Source: Atribacterota bacterium (GTDB taxonomy: Bacteria; Atribacterota; Phoenicimicrobiia; Phoenicimicrobiales; Stramentimicrobiaceae). Taken from it: DNA of 7,408 nucleotides. The stretch spans positions 1 to 7,408 of the forward strand of contig JAQVGY010000042.1 of NCBI GenBank assembly GCA_028696495.1. The letters run 5' to 3'. The position numbers and the translations under genes are program-made. Below are positions 1-7,154 of this stretch, piece after piece; within the stretch, counting starts at the first letter, position 1; each line of letters starts with the position of its first letter. A model generated the notes under the pieces. The model made no database searches and was not told the DNA's origin. It worked only from the letters and a program-made list of their open reading frames with translations.

Positions 1-1068
1 TTGATTGGCAATCATGCCAATTTTTGGGATGGGTTTTTAGTCAATCTTTTTATCAGAGACCCAATCTGCTTTTTAGTTTCAGATGAATATTTTCGAAACC
101 CCCTTTTAAAAATGTTATTACAAATAGAAGGTTCTATTCCGAAAAAGAAGTTCCTGGCAGATCTTGCAGCTGTGAAAGAGGCTTTGAGAGCCAAGGAGGC
201 AGGGCGCATAATCGGCGTTTTTCCGGAAGGTATGCGTAATTGGGATGGCTCTGTTCAAGAACCAATATTTGCTACGGCCAAGCTAATTAAGCTGCTCAAT
301 ATACCGGTAGTAAGGGTGTTATCTAAAGGCTCATATCTCACCTTTCCCCGCTGGGCAAATTATAAGAGAAAAGGTAAAATCGCCTTTAATTATGAATTGA
401 TAATGATGGCTGAGCAGATTAAAGAAATGTCGGTTGATGAAATTTTCCATAAAATGAATGCCAGTCTTTCTTACAGTGAATATGATTTTCAGAGAAGGGC
501 CATGAATATTTATCAGGGAAAAAATCTGGCGGAAAGATTAGAATTATTCCTCTATCTCTGTCCCGGCTGTCAGCAAATTGGCACACTCAATTCCAGATAT
601 GATGCACTCTTTTGTGGCAAATGTGGTTATGAGGTAAAATACAATAAATACGGGTTTTTTACTACCGACAGAGAAAGACTTTATTTTGACAACCCGGCAG
701 ACTGGAACCGATGGCAGGTTAGTTTCAGTAAAACTCTTTTAAAGAATTACCAGGAAAATAACTACAGAGGTATTTTTATTCAAGAAGAAGGTGTCAATTG
801 CCAGAAGGTTGACCATTTTAAAAAATTAGAGCCATGGACAGATGGTCAGCTTATATGGAAAGGTAAGGAAATTTCTTTCTATCAAAATGGAAAAGAATAT
901 TTACATTTTGAATTAGAACATATCAAAGGTATAAATGTTCAATATAATGATCGTTTCGATTTTTATCATAAAGAACAGTTATACCAATTTTATTTCAATT
1001 CTGACTCAATTTCAGCTTATAAGTGGGAAACTATGGTAAAACTGGCTCAGCAGATATTCTTTTATTAA
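1..1068 (+). CDS. PlsC-family acyltransferase with C-terminal zinc ribbon (5' partial)
   Basis: Residue numbers count from base 1. The protein opens directly on acyltransferase motif I, NHANFWD, an HX4D box with H5 and D10. Motif II-like GSIPKKK follows at 44-50, the FPEGMR substrate-binding box at 74-79, and a motif IV-like hydrophobic stretch with IPVV near 101-104. PlsC-family enzymes move an acyl chain onto lysophosphatidic acid or a related acceptor at the inner face of the membrane. After the catalytic domain comes a zinc ribbon, CPGC (C187, C190) and CGKC (C205, C208). A tail of about 145 residues follows, with DWNRWQ at 234-239 and alternating short strands that resemble a PH-like fold. 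Standard PlsC proteins lack the ribbon and tail. The TTG at base 1 is almost certainly an internal codon, because family members carry residues before motif I; the true start lies upstream of the window. The acyl acceptor cannot be told from sequence. The family call is strong; the role of the tail is unknown. Confidence 0.88.
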   Translation: MIGNHANFWDGFLVNLFIRDPICFLVSDEYFRNPLLKMLLQIEGSIPKKKFLADLAAVKEALRAKEAGRIIGVFPEGMRNWDGSVQEPIFATAKLIKLLNIPVVRVLSKGSYLTFPRWANYKRKGKIAFNYELIMMAEQIKEMSVDEIFHKMNASLSYSEYDFQRRAMNIYQGKNLAERLELFLYLCPGCQQIGTLNSRYDALFCGKCGYEVKYNKYGFFTTDRERLYFDNPADWNRWQVSFSKTLLKNYQENNYRGIFIQEEGVNCQKVDHFKKLEPWTDGQLIWKGKEISFYQNGKEYLHFELEHIKGINVQYNDRFDFYHKEQLYQFYFNSDSISAYKWETMVKLAQQIFFY

Positions 1069-1082
1069 AAAGGGGAGGGTTT

Positions 1083-2438
1083 ATGCATCAAAACTGGTCT
1101 CTTGTTATGGATTTTTTATGGCTTTCTTTATTTATCGGTATCGGAGTATTTTTTAAAAGAAAAGTGTTTTTTTTCCAGAAATATCTGTTCCCCACCTCAA
1201 TTATTGCCGGTTTTGTGGGCTTAATACTGGGAAGCGAGGCATTAAAGATAATAAATTTAGATAGTGTGAGGCTGGGCAGCCTGGTTTACCATTTGATGGC
1301 TATCGGATTTATATCCATTGCCCTTAAGAAAAGGGAGAATATTCATACCCGTGATATCTTTAATTCTGGTGTTTATATTGTCTCTATTTATCTGATACAG
1401 GGTATTATAGGATTCAGTATTTCTCTGTTGCTGGTCAACACCTTTTTCCCTGACCTATTTCCAACCTTCGGGTTGTTACTACCGCTCGGATTTGGTCAGG
1501 GTCCTGGAGAGGCTTATGCAATTGGCTATCAGTGGGAGGAATTAGGGTTCTATCAAGGAGGAAATATTGGACTCTCCATTGCTACTATAGGATTCCTCTG
1601 GGCTTGTATTATAGGAGTTATCTTGATGAATTATTTAATAAAAAAGAATAAATTTACTGTCGACCTGGATAAATACACTGCCAGAGAAAAGATATATGAA
1701 GAGATGGACCCTGGTGAGTTACCCTTAGCTGCCTCTTTAGATGACATATCTATTCAGCTGTTTTTAATAGGGCTGGTCTATTTAGTAACATATTTAACAT
1801 TATTGGGTCTCAACAAAATACTGTTGCCGCTGGGAACTTTTGGTGAGACACTGGCTCAGCTGTTGTGGGGATTCCATTTCATTATAGGCACCCTCTATGC
1901 TATTTTGTTAAGGGTTATCTTTAATCAGCTAAATCGTATGAAGATTATGAGCCATGAATATCCCAATAGCTATATGCTGCAAAGAATCGCGGGAGGTTCT
2001 TTTGATTTTATGATAACTGCATCTATTGCCGCCATTTCTTTAAAGACCTTACATTATTATATGATTCCTACCCTATTAATTACCACTATCGGAGGTATCA
2101 TTACTATTATTTTTATTCTCTGGATGACCCCCCGAGTTTTTAAGGAAGATGTTTTTCAAAACATCATGGTTTTTTATGGTACCTATACCGGTACAATCTC
2201 TACCGGAATGGCTTTATTAAAGCAGGTAGACCCCGGTTTTTATTCTGGCGCCTCGGATAATATTGTGCTGGGCAGCGGGGTAGCACTCTTATTTGGTTTT
2301 CCACTTATGATTATGTTAAATATCCCTATATTTGGATATGTCACCAATCAGCCGATAATGTATCTCATTGCATTGCTTGCCTTCTTTGTCTATTTTGCCA
2401 TACTCTATTTCATACTTTATAAAAATAGAGCAAAGTAA
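1083..2438 (+). CDS. Sodium:glutamate symporter (GltS/ESS)-family transporter
   Basis: This 451-residue protein is very hydrophobic, with about ten to twelve candidate membrane segments (for example near 9-24, 35-51, 66-82, 95-120, 163-186, 225-243, 260-281, 327-348, 395-415 and 424-446). Two glycine-rich loops in the two halves match the paired re-entrant loops of the GltS family: GFGQGPGEAYAIG at 136-148, followed by a long membrane helix, and YGTYTGTISTGMALL at 365-379, followed by KQVDP. The family imports glutamate with sodium ions, but the first loop differs from the GGHGT-type sequence I recall for E. coli GltS, so the substrate may not be glutamate. I chose the ATG at 1083 because GGGGAGGG lies just upstream at 1072-1079 and the protein then begins at the first membrane segment. 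An in-frame GTG at 1023 would add 20 polar residues encoded inside the acyltransferase gene. The 14-bp gap after the acyltransferase suggests co-transcription. Confidence 0.82.
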   Translation: MHQNWSLVMDFLWLSLFIGIGVFFKRKVFFFQKYLFPTSIIAGFVGLILGSEALKIINLDSVRLGSLVYHLMAIGFISIALKKRENIHTRDIFNSGVYIVSIYLIQGIIGFSISLLLVNTFFPDLFPTFGLLLPLGFGQGPGEAYAIGYQWEELGFYQGGNIGLSIATIGFLWACIIGVILMNYLIKKNKFTVDLDKYTAREKIYEEMDPGELPLAASLDDISIQLFLIGLVYLVTYLTLLGLNKILLPLGTFGETLAQLLWGFHFIIGTLYAILLRVIFNQLNRMKIMSHEYPNSYMLQRIAGGSFDFMITASIAAISLKTLHYYMIPTLLITTIGGIITIIFILWMTPRVFKEDVFQNIMVFYGTYTGTISTGMALLKQVDPGFYSGASDNIVLGSGVALLFGFPLMIMLNIPIFGYVTNQPIMYLIALLAFFVYFAILYFILYKNRAK

Positions 2439-2460
2439 CCTTTTATTTCCACCTAAAATA

Positions 2461-2485
2461 ATATGATTTGCAATTTTTATCATAT
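2461..2485. repeat. AT-rich inverted repeat after the transporter gene
   Basis: ATATGAT at 2461-2467 and ATCATAT at 2479-2485 form a perfect 7-bp inverted repeat around an 11-base loop. It can be extended outward by four pairs (2457-2460 with 2488-2491) across a 2-base bulge. It starts 22 bases after the transporter stop codon, where a terminator would be expected. The stem is nearly all A:T pairs and no T run follows it, so it would be a poor intrinsic terminator. It may be a 3'-end stabilising structure, a protein site, or chance in AT-rich DNA. Confidence 0.25.
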
Positions 2486-2532
2486 ATTATTGTAGATATA
2501 TGGAAGAAAACTCCTCCTAATCTTGAGCTATT

Positions 2533-2561
2533 TTGACATTAGACGAGTCTTATCACATAAT
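2533..2561 (+). promoter_or_regulatory. Sigma-A/sigma-70 promoter for the kinase-HIT-addBA genes
   Basis: A perfect -35 box, TTGACA at 2533-2538, is followed after exactly 17 bases by CATAAT at 2556-2561, five of six matches to TATAAT. Transcription would start near 2568, leaving a leader of about 36 bases before the kinase ATG. The promoter sits in the only sizeable gap of the window (165 bp), directly before the kinase, which supports a new transcription unit there. No operator or riboswitch-like structure is evident between it and the ATG. Confidence 0.7.
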
Positions 2562-2603
2562 ATAAAATAAGGGAGAAAATAAGCGGGATAAGGTAAAGAA
2601 GAA

Positions 2604-3542
2604 ATGGCAACTGTTATTGTAATAGGGGCGATTAACCTGGATTGTCTGGCATATATTCCTCATTTCCCCAATAAAGGAGATAATATAAGGGCCAAAGATT
2701 TAAGATGCTCCTTAGGGGGAAGAGGTGCCAATCAGGTGGTGGCTTTTACCAATTTAAAAGTAGCAGCACTGCTTTTAGGGAAGGTGGGAAATGATTTTCC
2801 GGGAGATTATGCCCTTTCAATTTTAAGAAAATACAAGGTCAATACCGAATATGTATTTAAAAGTAATAGCAGCAAGACCGGTATCTGCTCGATTCTGATT
2901 AGCCCTGATGGGGAAAATACCATCTTAGGTTTTCCCGCTATTAATCGGATGATACAACCTGATTTTTTAATGCGTTTTGAATACCTGTTTGAAATTGCCC
3001 AATGGCTCAGTATCTCTTTAGAATATCCATTAGATGTGGTGGAATTTGCCCTCAAGTTAGCCCGAAAATATGGGCTGAAGACAGTACTCGATCCCTCTCC
3101 TTTAATTGAGCTGCCAGAACGAAATATATGGAATATGGTAGATTATATCTTACCAAATAAAAAGGAAATAGAAATCCTTACCGGTGAAGAGGAGATGCTT
3201 CAAGGTGCTATAGTGTTGAAGAATTGGGGTGCGGGGGAGGTAATTATTAAACAGGGAAGTCAGGGTAGCAGTTTTTTATACCAGGATAACCTGATTAATG
3301 TACCGGCTTTCCCGGTAAAATCAGTGGTGGATACCACAGGTGCCGGCGATTTGTTTGACGCTGCTTTTATTTATGGTTTGATGCAATCAAATTCGATTTC
3401 CAGAGCAGCCCGGATTGCCAACCTGGTGGCATCCTATTCTGTTCAAAAACCGGGAACCTGTGAATCCTTCCCGGAACGAAGGGAGATAGACTGGGAGCAA
3501 CTGGAAAAAAGAAAAGAAGGTCTATTCAATCATCAGGATTAA
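2604..3542 (+). CDS. PfkB/ribokinase-family carbohydrate or nucleoside kinase
   Basis: This 312-residue protein is the usual length for ribokinase-fold kinases, which transfer the ATP gamma-phosphate to a sugar, nucleoside or related hydroxyl in the cytoplasm. The N-terminal beta strand with NLD at 11-13 and the GGRGANQ signature at 38-44 form the substrate side. NKKE at 185-188 is the NxxE-type motif tied to magnesium and phosphate binding. DTTGAGD at 243-249 is the second PfkB signature, holding the anion hole (GAGD) and the catalytic base D249. GGRGANQ is close to the GGKGANQ of ribokinases, but this does not fix the substrate. The position after the GAGD that is often Asn in the FN-type signature is Asp here (LFDAAF). 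The ATG at 2604 gives a family-typical N-terminus; its ribosome site is weak (AAGG at 2590-2593, ten bases upstream). The gene follows a strong promoter and heads the run leading to HIT and addBA. No sugar pathway gene lies nearby. Confidence 0.87.
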   Translation: MATVIVIGAINLDCLAYIPHFPNKGDNIRAKDLRCSLGGRGANQVVAFTNLKVAALLLGKVGNDFPGDYALSILRKYKVNTEYVFKSNSSKTGICSILISPDGENTILGFPAINRMIQPDFLMRFEYLFEIAQWLSISLEYPLDVVEFALKLARKYGLKTVLDPSPLIELPERNIWNMVDYILPNKKEIEILTGEEEMLQGAIVLKNWGAGEVIIKQGSQGSSFLYQDNLINVPAFPVKSVVDTTGAGDLFDAAFIYGLMQSNSISRAARIANLVASYSVQKPGTCESFPERREIDWEQLEKRKEGLFNHQD

Positions 3543-3557
3543 GTTACTTTAGGATTG

Positions 3558-3577
3558 TTTGCCAGCGAAATGGCAAA
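3558..3577. repeat. Perfect inverted repeat in the kinase-HIT gap
   Basis: TTTGCCA at 3558-3564 and TGGCAAA at 3571-3577 are exact reverse complements around the 6-base loop GCGAAA. It lies 15 bases after the kinase stop and 13 bases before the AGGAG ribosome site of the HIT gene. No T run follows, so it is not a standard intrinsic terminator. It could be an mRNA hairpin that sets relative expression of the two genes, a processing site, or an operator for a dimeric regulator. The base symmetry is visible; the role is inference. Confidence 0.4.
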
Positions 3578-3603
3578 TAGAAATAAATTAAGGAGTTTTA
3601 ATT

Positions 3604-4029
3604 ATGTCCCAAGGATGTATTTTTTGCCAGATTGCCCGTAAAGAAAAGCAGGCTTATCTGGTTTATGAAGATGAAAAATGTATGGCTTTTCTGGATGCCT
3701 ATCCGGTTACAGAGGGTCATACACTGGTAATACCAAAAGAACATTATGAAAATATCTATGAGATTCCGGAAGACAATCTTGCCCATGTAATTAAAATTTG
3801 CAAAAAAATAGCCCTCGATTATCAACATATCTTTCAAACTATTGGTTTGAATATCATCCAGTCCAATGGTATAGCTGCTAAGCAGACTGTATTTCATTTC
3901 CATATCCACCTCGTTCCACGCTATGAACAGGATGGACTCACCCTTTTTCGCCACCATTTTCCCAGAAGGGAGAATGACCTCCTGACGGTTTATAATAAAA
4001 TTCTTAATTTTCAAAAAAAATTGAAGTAA
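3604..4029 (+). CDS. HIT-family nucleotide hydrolase/transferase
   Basis: This 141-residue protein has the full-length HIT (histidine triad) fold. The signature HFHIHLVPR at 98-106 contains the triad H98, H100 and H102, with H100 in the position of the nucleophile that is transiently bonded to a nucleotide phosphate. CIFC at 5-8 with H47 (in PKEHYENI) and H98 matches the zinc site known from Gram-positive HIT proteins. NIIQSNG at 83-89 and QTVFH at 94-98 are also typical. HIT proteins of this branch hydrolyse adenosine phosphoramidates or dinucleoside polyphosphates in the cytoplasm; the exact substrate is not readable here. The start ATG at 3604 has AGGAG at 3591-3595, eight bases upstream. 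It lies 61 bp after the kinase and 29 bp before the AddB-like gene, so co-transcription is likely. An open frame on the opposite strand at 3598-4014 is a shadow. The family call is very secure. Confidence 0.95.
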   Translation: MSQGCIFCQIARKEKQAYLVYEDEKCMAFLDAYPVTEGHTLVIPKEHYENIYEIPEDNLAHVIKICKKIALDYQHIFQTIGLNIIQSNGIAAKQTVFHFHIHLVPRYEQDGLTLFRHHFPRRENDLLTVYNKILNFQKKLK

Positions 4030-4058
4030 TACAAATAACTCATTAAATAGGAAGACTA

Positions 4059-7000
4059 ATGGAGCAAATTTTAAATTATTTACAGAATATCAGCCGAAAA
4101 AATCTATTCCAAAAAAAGATTATCCTGATGCCTTCTTATCTGGATGGGAATGCTCTTAAAAAAAATCTGACTTTGAGAGGTTTTACTGCTATAAATTTTA
4201 ATATTACTACACTCTTTGATATTGCCCGGGATTCTTTTTCTCCTGTTCTTCTAAAAAATGAATGGAAAATTTTGGATAGTTCTTTGGGACAGATACTGGT
4301 TTTTGACATCCTAAAGGTACTATCATCTGAAGAAAAGTTATCCTATTTTAAGCTACCATCAGTTACACCTTCTCTTGCCTCATCAATATTTAGAACGATT
4401 AAGGAGATAAGGGTATCTGGCTATACCTCGCACAATTTTCCTCAGAGAATGCTGGAGAAATCTCCCAAGATGAGGGATATAATGCTTATTATGTGTCACT
4501 ATGAAGAAAAACTTAAGGACAGAAGACTGATAGATGAAGCAGACCTCTACACTCAAGCAGCAAAACTTAAATCAAGTGAAGAAGAAATGCTTTTTATAGT
4601 CCCTTCTAATCTGTCGATGAATGAATTAGAACTTAGATTTTTTGATAAAAAAATAAAACCGAAAGCTGTTCTATTTCAGCTTAGCTGTCCGGAAGCCAGA
4701 ACGATACCACACAATTTTCCTCTAAATTCATATAAAGGGATGATTACCGAATCATGGGAAGAACAAGTATTAAATACACTGTCTCACATAGAGAGTATTG
4801 ATTCATTAAAATTACCATCTCTAAATATGAAATTCCACCAGACCTATGGGGAATACAATGAAGCTCGGGAAGTGTTAAGAACTATCGTTGAAGAGGAATA
4901 CCCATGTGACCGGGTCCAGGTGTTTTATACCACACAGGAACCATATTCCCAATATTTTTATCAATTATCCCTCCTTTATCAAATTCCTATGACCTTTCAT
5001 AGTGGTATCAGTATAAAAAATAGTCATCCAGCTCAATTCTTATTCTCCCTGCTCGATTGGATTAACGATAACTACAGTATTACTAAACTGGTTACTCTTC
5101 TAAAGTATTCTTCTATTGACATCGATTTAAAGGAGGACTTGGCCCTGCAAAGATTTACTTCACTACTGAGAGAATCACCTATTGGCTGGGGAAGAGAGCG
5201 TTATATCCCTGGTCTTGATTTAGCCATTGAGGAGAAAAAAAGAAAGATGGGAAATACCTCTGAGGAAAAGGCACAGGAATTTGCTGAAGATATACAATGC
5301 CTGCTTGCCGTTAAAGAATGGGTAAGAGAGATATTTGCTGAAATCCCGGACTTTAAACCGGAAAATCGTATTTCTCTTCCTTTAATAGCGAGGAACCTGT
5401 CAGGTTTGGTAAAAAAATATACCCTCAAAGATAAGAGCAATATCGACGAAGAAGCGGTAATGGTTATTGAGCATAGATTGAGCACTTTGGAGGAAGCTCT
5501 ATCTCTCGAATTTCCAGCAAACGAAGCCTTGCTCCTGATTAGAAATTTGATTGAACAGGAACGCATAAACTGCTCTCCACCACTTCCCGGTCATTTACAT
5601 ATTGCCAGTTATAAGAAGGGAATCTGGTTAAATCGTTTTTATACTTTTATAGTAGGGATGGATTATCAGAAATTCCCAGCCAGCTCAGATGAAGAGACCA
5701 TCTTGTTAGAAAAAGAAAAAGAGCCCTTCAGACATCTGCTGAACAATAATGAAAAGAATAGGATAGAACAATTACGCCTACTCCAGCTTATCCTATCTCA
5801 GAAAGGGGAAAAATACCTCTCCTTTTCCTGTTATGATACTGTCACTCAACATGAGCAGGCACCTGCCAACCTATTCTTTCATCTTTACCGTCTTCAGAAA
5901 AAAAATATTTTGCTTGATTATAATACTTTTTATCAAGATTTGAGTCCTATAAGAAATTTTATTCCCCAAAATAGTGCCGGAATTTTAGATGAGGGAGAAT
6001 ATTTTCTCTATTTTGGTAAAAAAGAGAAGATAGATTTACAACCTCTCTTTAGTCACAAATACTACACCTTACAGGAAGGGATCAGGGCGGATAGAACAAG
6101 AAGAGAGGAAGGGTTTAACATCTACAATGGTAATATTGAAGTTAAAACTGCTATTACTGATGCCCGTGAAAATAGGGGCATAGTAGTATCTGCATCTAAA
6201 CTGGAAAGGATTGCCTTTTGTCCCTATCTTTACTTCCTGGTGGATGTTCTTAAAATAAAACCACCCAAAGAAATGGTTTATGACCCTACAACATGGCTGA
6301 ATCCCCTGGAGAGGGGGTTGCTGCTCCATAAGGTATATGAAGAATTCTATCAAACGCTGCTCGGTAATACTAAAAGTAAAAAAATAGTGCCTTCCTATTC
6401 AAAACACTGGCCTCTCATGAAAAAGATTACGGAGGAGAATTTAGCAGAAAAAAGAAGATATCTGGCACCACCGGGAGAATTAGTATATGAGTCAGAAAAA
6501 AAAGGAATATTAGAATCCTGTCAGGTCTTTTTAAAAGTAGAAGAGGAGATTTATAAAAAATATGCTAACCGGCCTTTATACTTTGAACTGGCTTTCGGTA
6601 CCCGGGATAGTGAACATGAAATTTTGGGGAAAGTTAAAGCCGTTGAATTAAGGTTTCCTGATGGAAGCAGAATAAGTATTCAAGGGAAGATGGACCGGGT
6701 AGATATTTTACCTGACGGAACCTATCTGGTAATAGATTATAAGACAGGAAGCTCCAGAGATTATAAGAAAAATAATCCTTTCCGTTATGGTCAACAGATA
6801 CAGCATGCCTTATATGCCATTGCTCTGGAAAGTATACTGGCAAAGAGAGAAAAAGGCTTATCACCAAAAGTGAGTGAATCCGGTTATTATTTTCCTACCG
6901 TAGCCGGACAGGGTAATCTCGTATTATACGAACAACAGAACAGAGAGCAGGTTTTAGAAATAATAAATATATTGCTGAATATAGTAGCAAAGGGAAATTT

Positions 7001-7154
7001 TTCCATGATTCAAAAGGCAGATGACCTGCTCTGTAAGGATTATAAAGACATCATGGAACAGAATGAGGTTATTGCCCTGAAAGGGAAAAAAGCAGAGAAA
7101 TATGATAATGAACCAGCACTGGAGGAGATAAGGAGGTTACAACAATTTGAATAG
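4059..7154 (+). CDS. addB: AddB-like helicase-nuclease subunit with PD-(D/E)XK nuclease domain
   Basis: This 1031-residue protein is somewhat shorter than characterised AddB (about 1160). The first ~700 residues follow the inactivated helicase pattern of AddB-type proteins: an opening strand LMPSYLDG (23-30), then FNITTLFDIAR (47-57), and VGMDYQKFP (532-540) matching the VxGLxxGxFP box. Where B. subtilis AddB has a P-loop, none is present. The C-terminal RecB-type nuclease is intact: SASKLERIAFCPYLYF at 711-726, H757 in LLLHKVYEEF, D879 in GKMDRVD, D893 and K895 in IDYKTG, and QHALYAIAL at 915-923. AddB works with AddA to unwind and resect double-strand breaks for recombination. The known AddB iron-sulfur cluster uses one Cys before the nuclease and a CxxC-x5-C group at the end; here C721 is present, but the tail LLCKDYKDIM (990-999) has a single, apparently misplaced Cys. 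The start ATG has AGGAAG at 4049-4054. The gene overlaps the helicase gene downstream. A more distant AddB-like paralogue remains possible. Confidence 0.85.
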   Translation: MEQILNYLQNISRKNLFQKKIILMPSYLDGNALKKNLTLRGFTAINFNITTLFDIARDSFSPVLLKNEWKILDSSLGQILVFDILKVLSSEEKLSYFKLPSVTPSLASSIFRTIKEIRVSGYTSHNFPQRMLEKSPKMRDIMLIMCHYEEKLKDRRLIDEADLYTQAAKLKSSEEEMLFIVPSNLSMNELELRFFDKKIKPKAVLFQLSCPEARTIPHNFPLNSYKGMITESWEEQVLNTLSHIESIDSLKLPSLNMKFHQTYGEYNEAREVLRTIVEEEYPCDRVQVFYTTQEPYSQYFYQLSLLYQIPMTFHSGISIKNSHPAQFLFSLLDWINDNYSITKLVTLLKYSSIDIDLKEDLALQRFTSLLRESPIGWGRERYIPGLDLAIEEKKRKMGNTSEEKAQEFAEDIQCLLAVKEWVREIFAEIPDFKPENRISLPLIARNLSGLVKKYTLKDKSNIDEEAVMVIEHRLSTLEEALSLEFPANEALLLIRNLIEQERINCSPPLPGHLHIASYKKGIWLNRFYTFIVGMDYQKFPASSDEETILLEKEKEPFRHLLNNNEKNRIEQLRLLQLILSQKGEKYLSFSCYDTVTQHEQAPANLFFHLYRLQKKNILLDYNTFYQDLSPIRNFIPQNSAGILDEGEYFLYFGKKEKIDLQPLFSHKYYTLQEGIRADRTRREEGFNIYNGNIEVKTAITDARENRGIVVSASKLERIAFCPYLYFLVDVLKIKPPKEMVYDPTTWLNPLERGLLLHKVYEEFYQTLLGNTKSKKIVPSYSKHWPLMKKITEENLAEKRRYLAPPGELVYESEKKGILESCQVFLKVEEEIYKKYANRPLYFELAFGTRDSEHEILGKVKAVELRFPDGSRISIQGKMDRVDILPDGTYLVIDYKTGSSRDYKKNNPFRYGQQIQHALYAIALESILAKREKGLSPKVSESGYYFPTVAGQGNLVLYEQQNREQVLEIINILLNIVAKGNFSMIQKADDLLCKDYKDIMEQNEVIALKGKKAEKYDNEPALEEIRRLQQFE
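7131..7136 (+). promoter_or_regulatory. Shine-Dalgarno site that sets the helicase start
   Basis: AGGAGG, a full match to the ribosome-binding consensus, lies inside the last codons of the AddB-like gene. It ends ten bases before the TTG at 7147. It is the main reason for choosing that TTG, since no ATG or GTG in this frame lies between the upstream stop (TAA, 7129-7131) and the helicase P-loop. Confidence 0.75.

Noticed and set aside
1..3. TTG at base 1 as the acyltransferase start codon
   Set aside because: Motif I would begin at residue 4, leaving no N-terminal segment; the gene is cut by the window edge.
1023..1082. A longer transporter starting at the GTG at 1023
   Set aside because: The extra 20 residues are polar, lie inside the acyltransferase gene and have no good ribosome site, whereas the ATG at 1083 has GGGGAGGG just upstream.
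2461..2485. Intrinsic terminator after the transporter gene
   Set aside because: The hairpin is almost all A:T and lacks a following T run; it is kept only as an inverted repeat.
2511..2520. CTCCTCCTAA as a possible anti-Shine-Dalgarno element of a leader RNA
   Set aside because: It lies upstream of the predicted transcription start near 2568, so it would not be in the kinase mRNA.
3598..4014. 138-codon open frame on the minus strand opposite the HIT gene
   Set aside because: It mirrors a confident HIT-family gene, and its translation shows no recognisable motif.
5201..5566. 121-codon minus-strand open frame inside the AddB-like gene
   Set aside because: It is serine-rich low-complexity translation antisense to a conserved protein, with no motif; other minus-strand frames (12-209, 2807-3055, 6069-6353, 6634-6867, 7069-7377) are rejected for the same reason.
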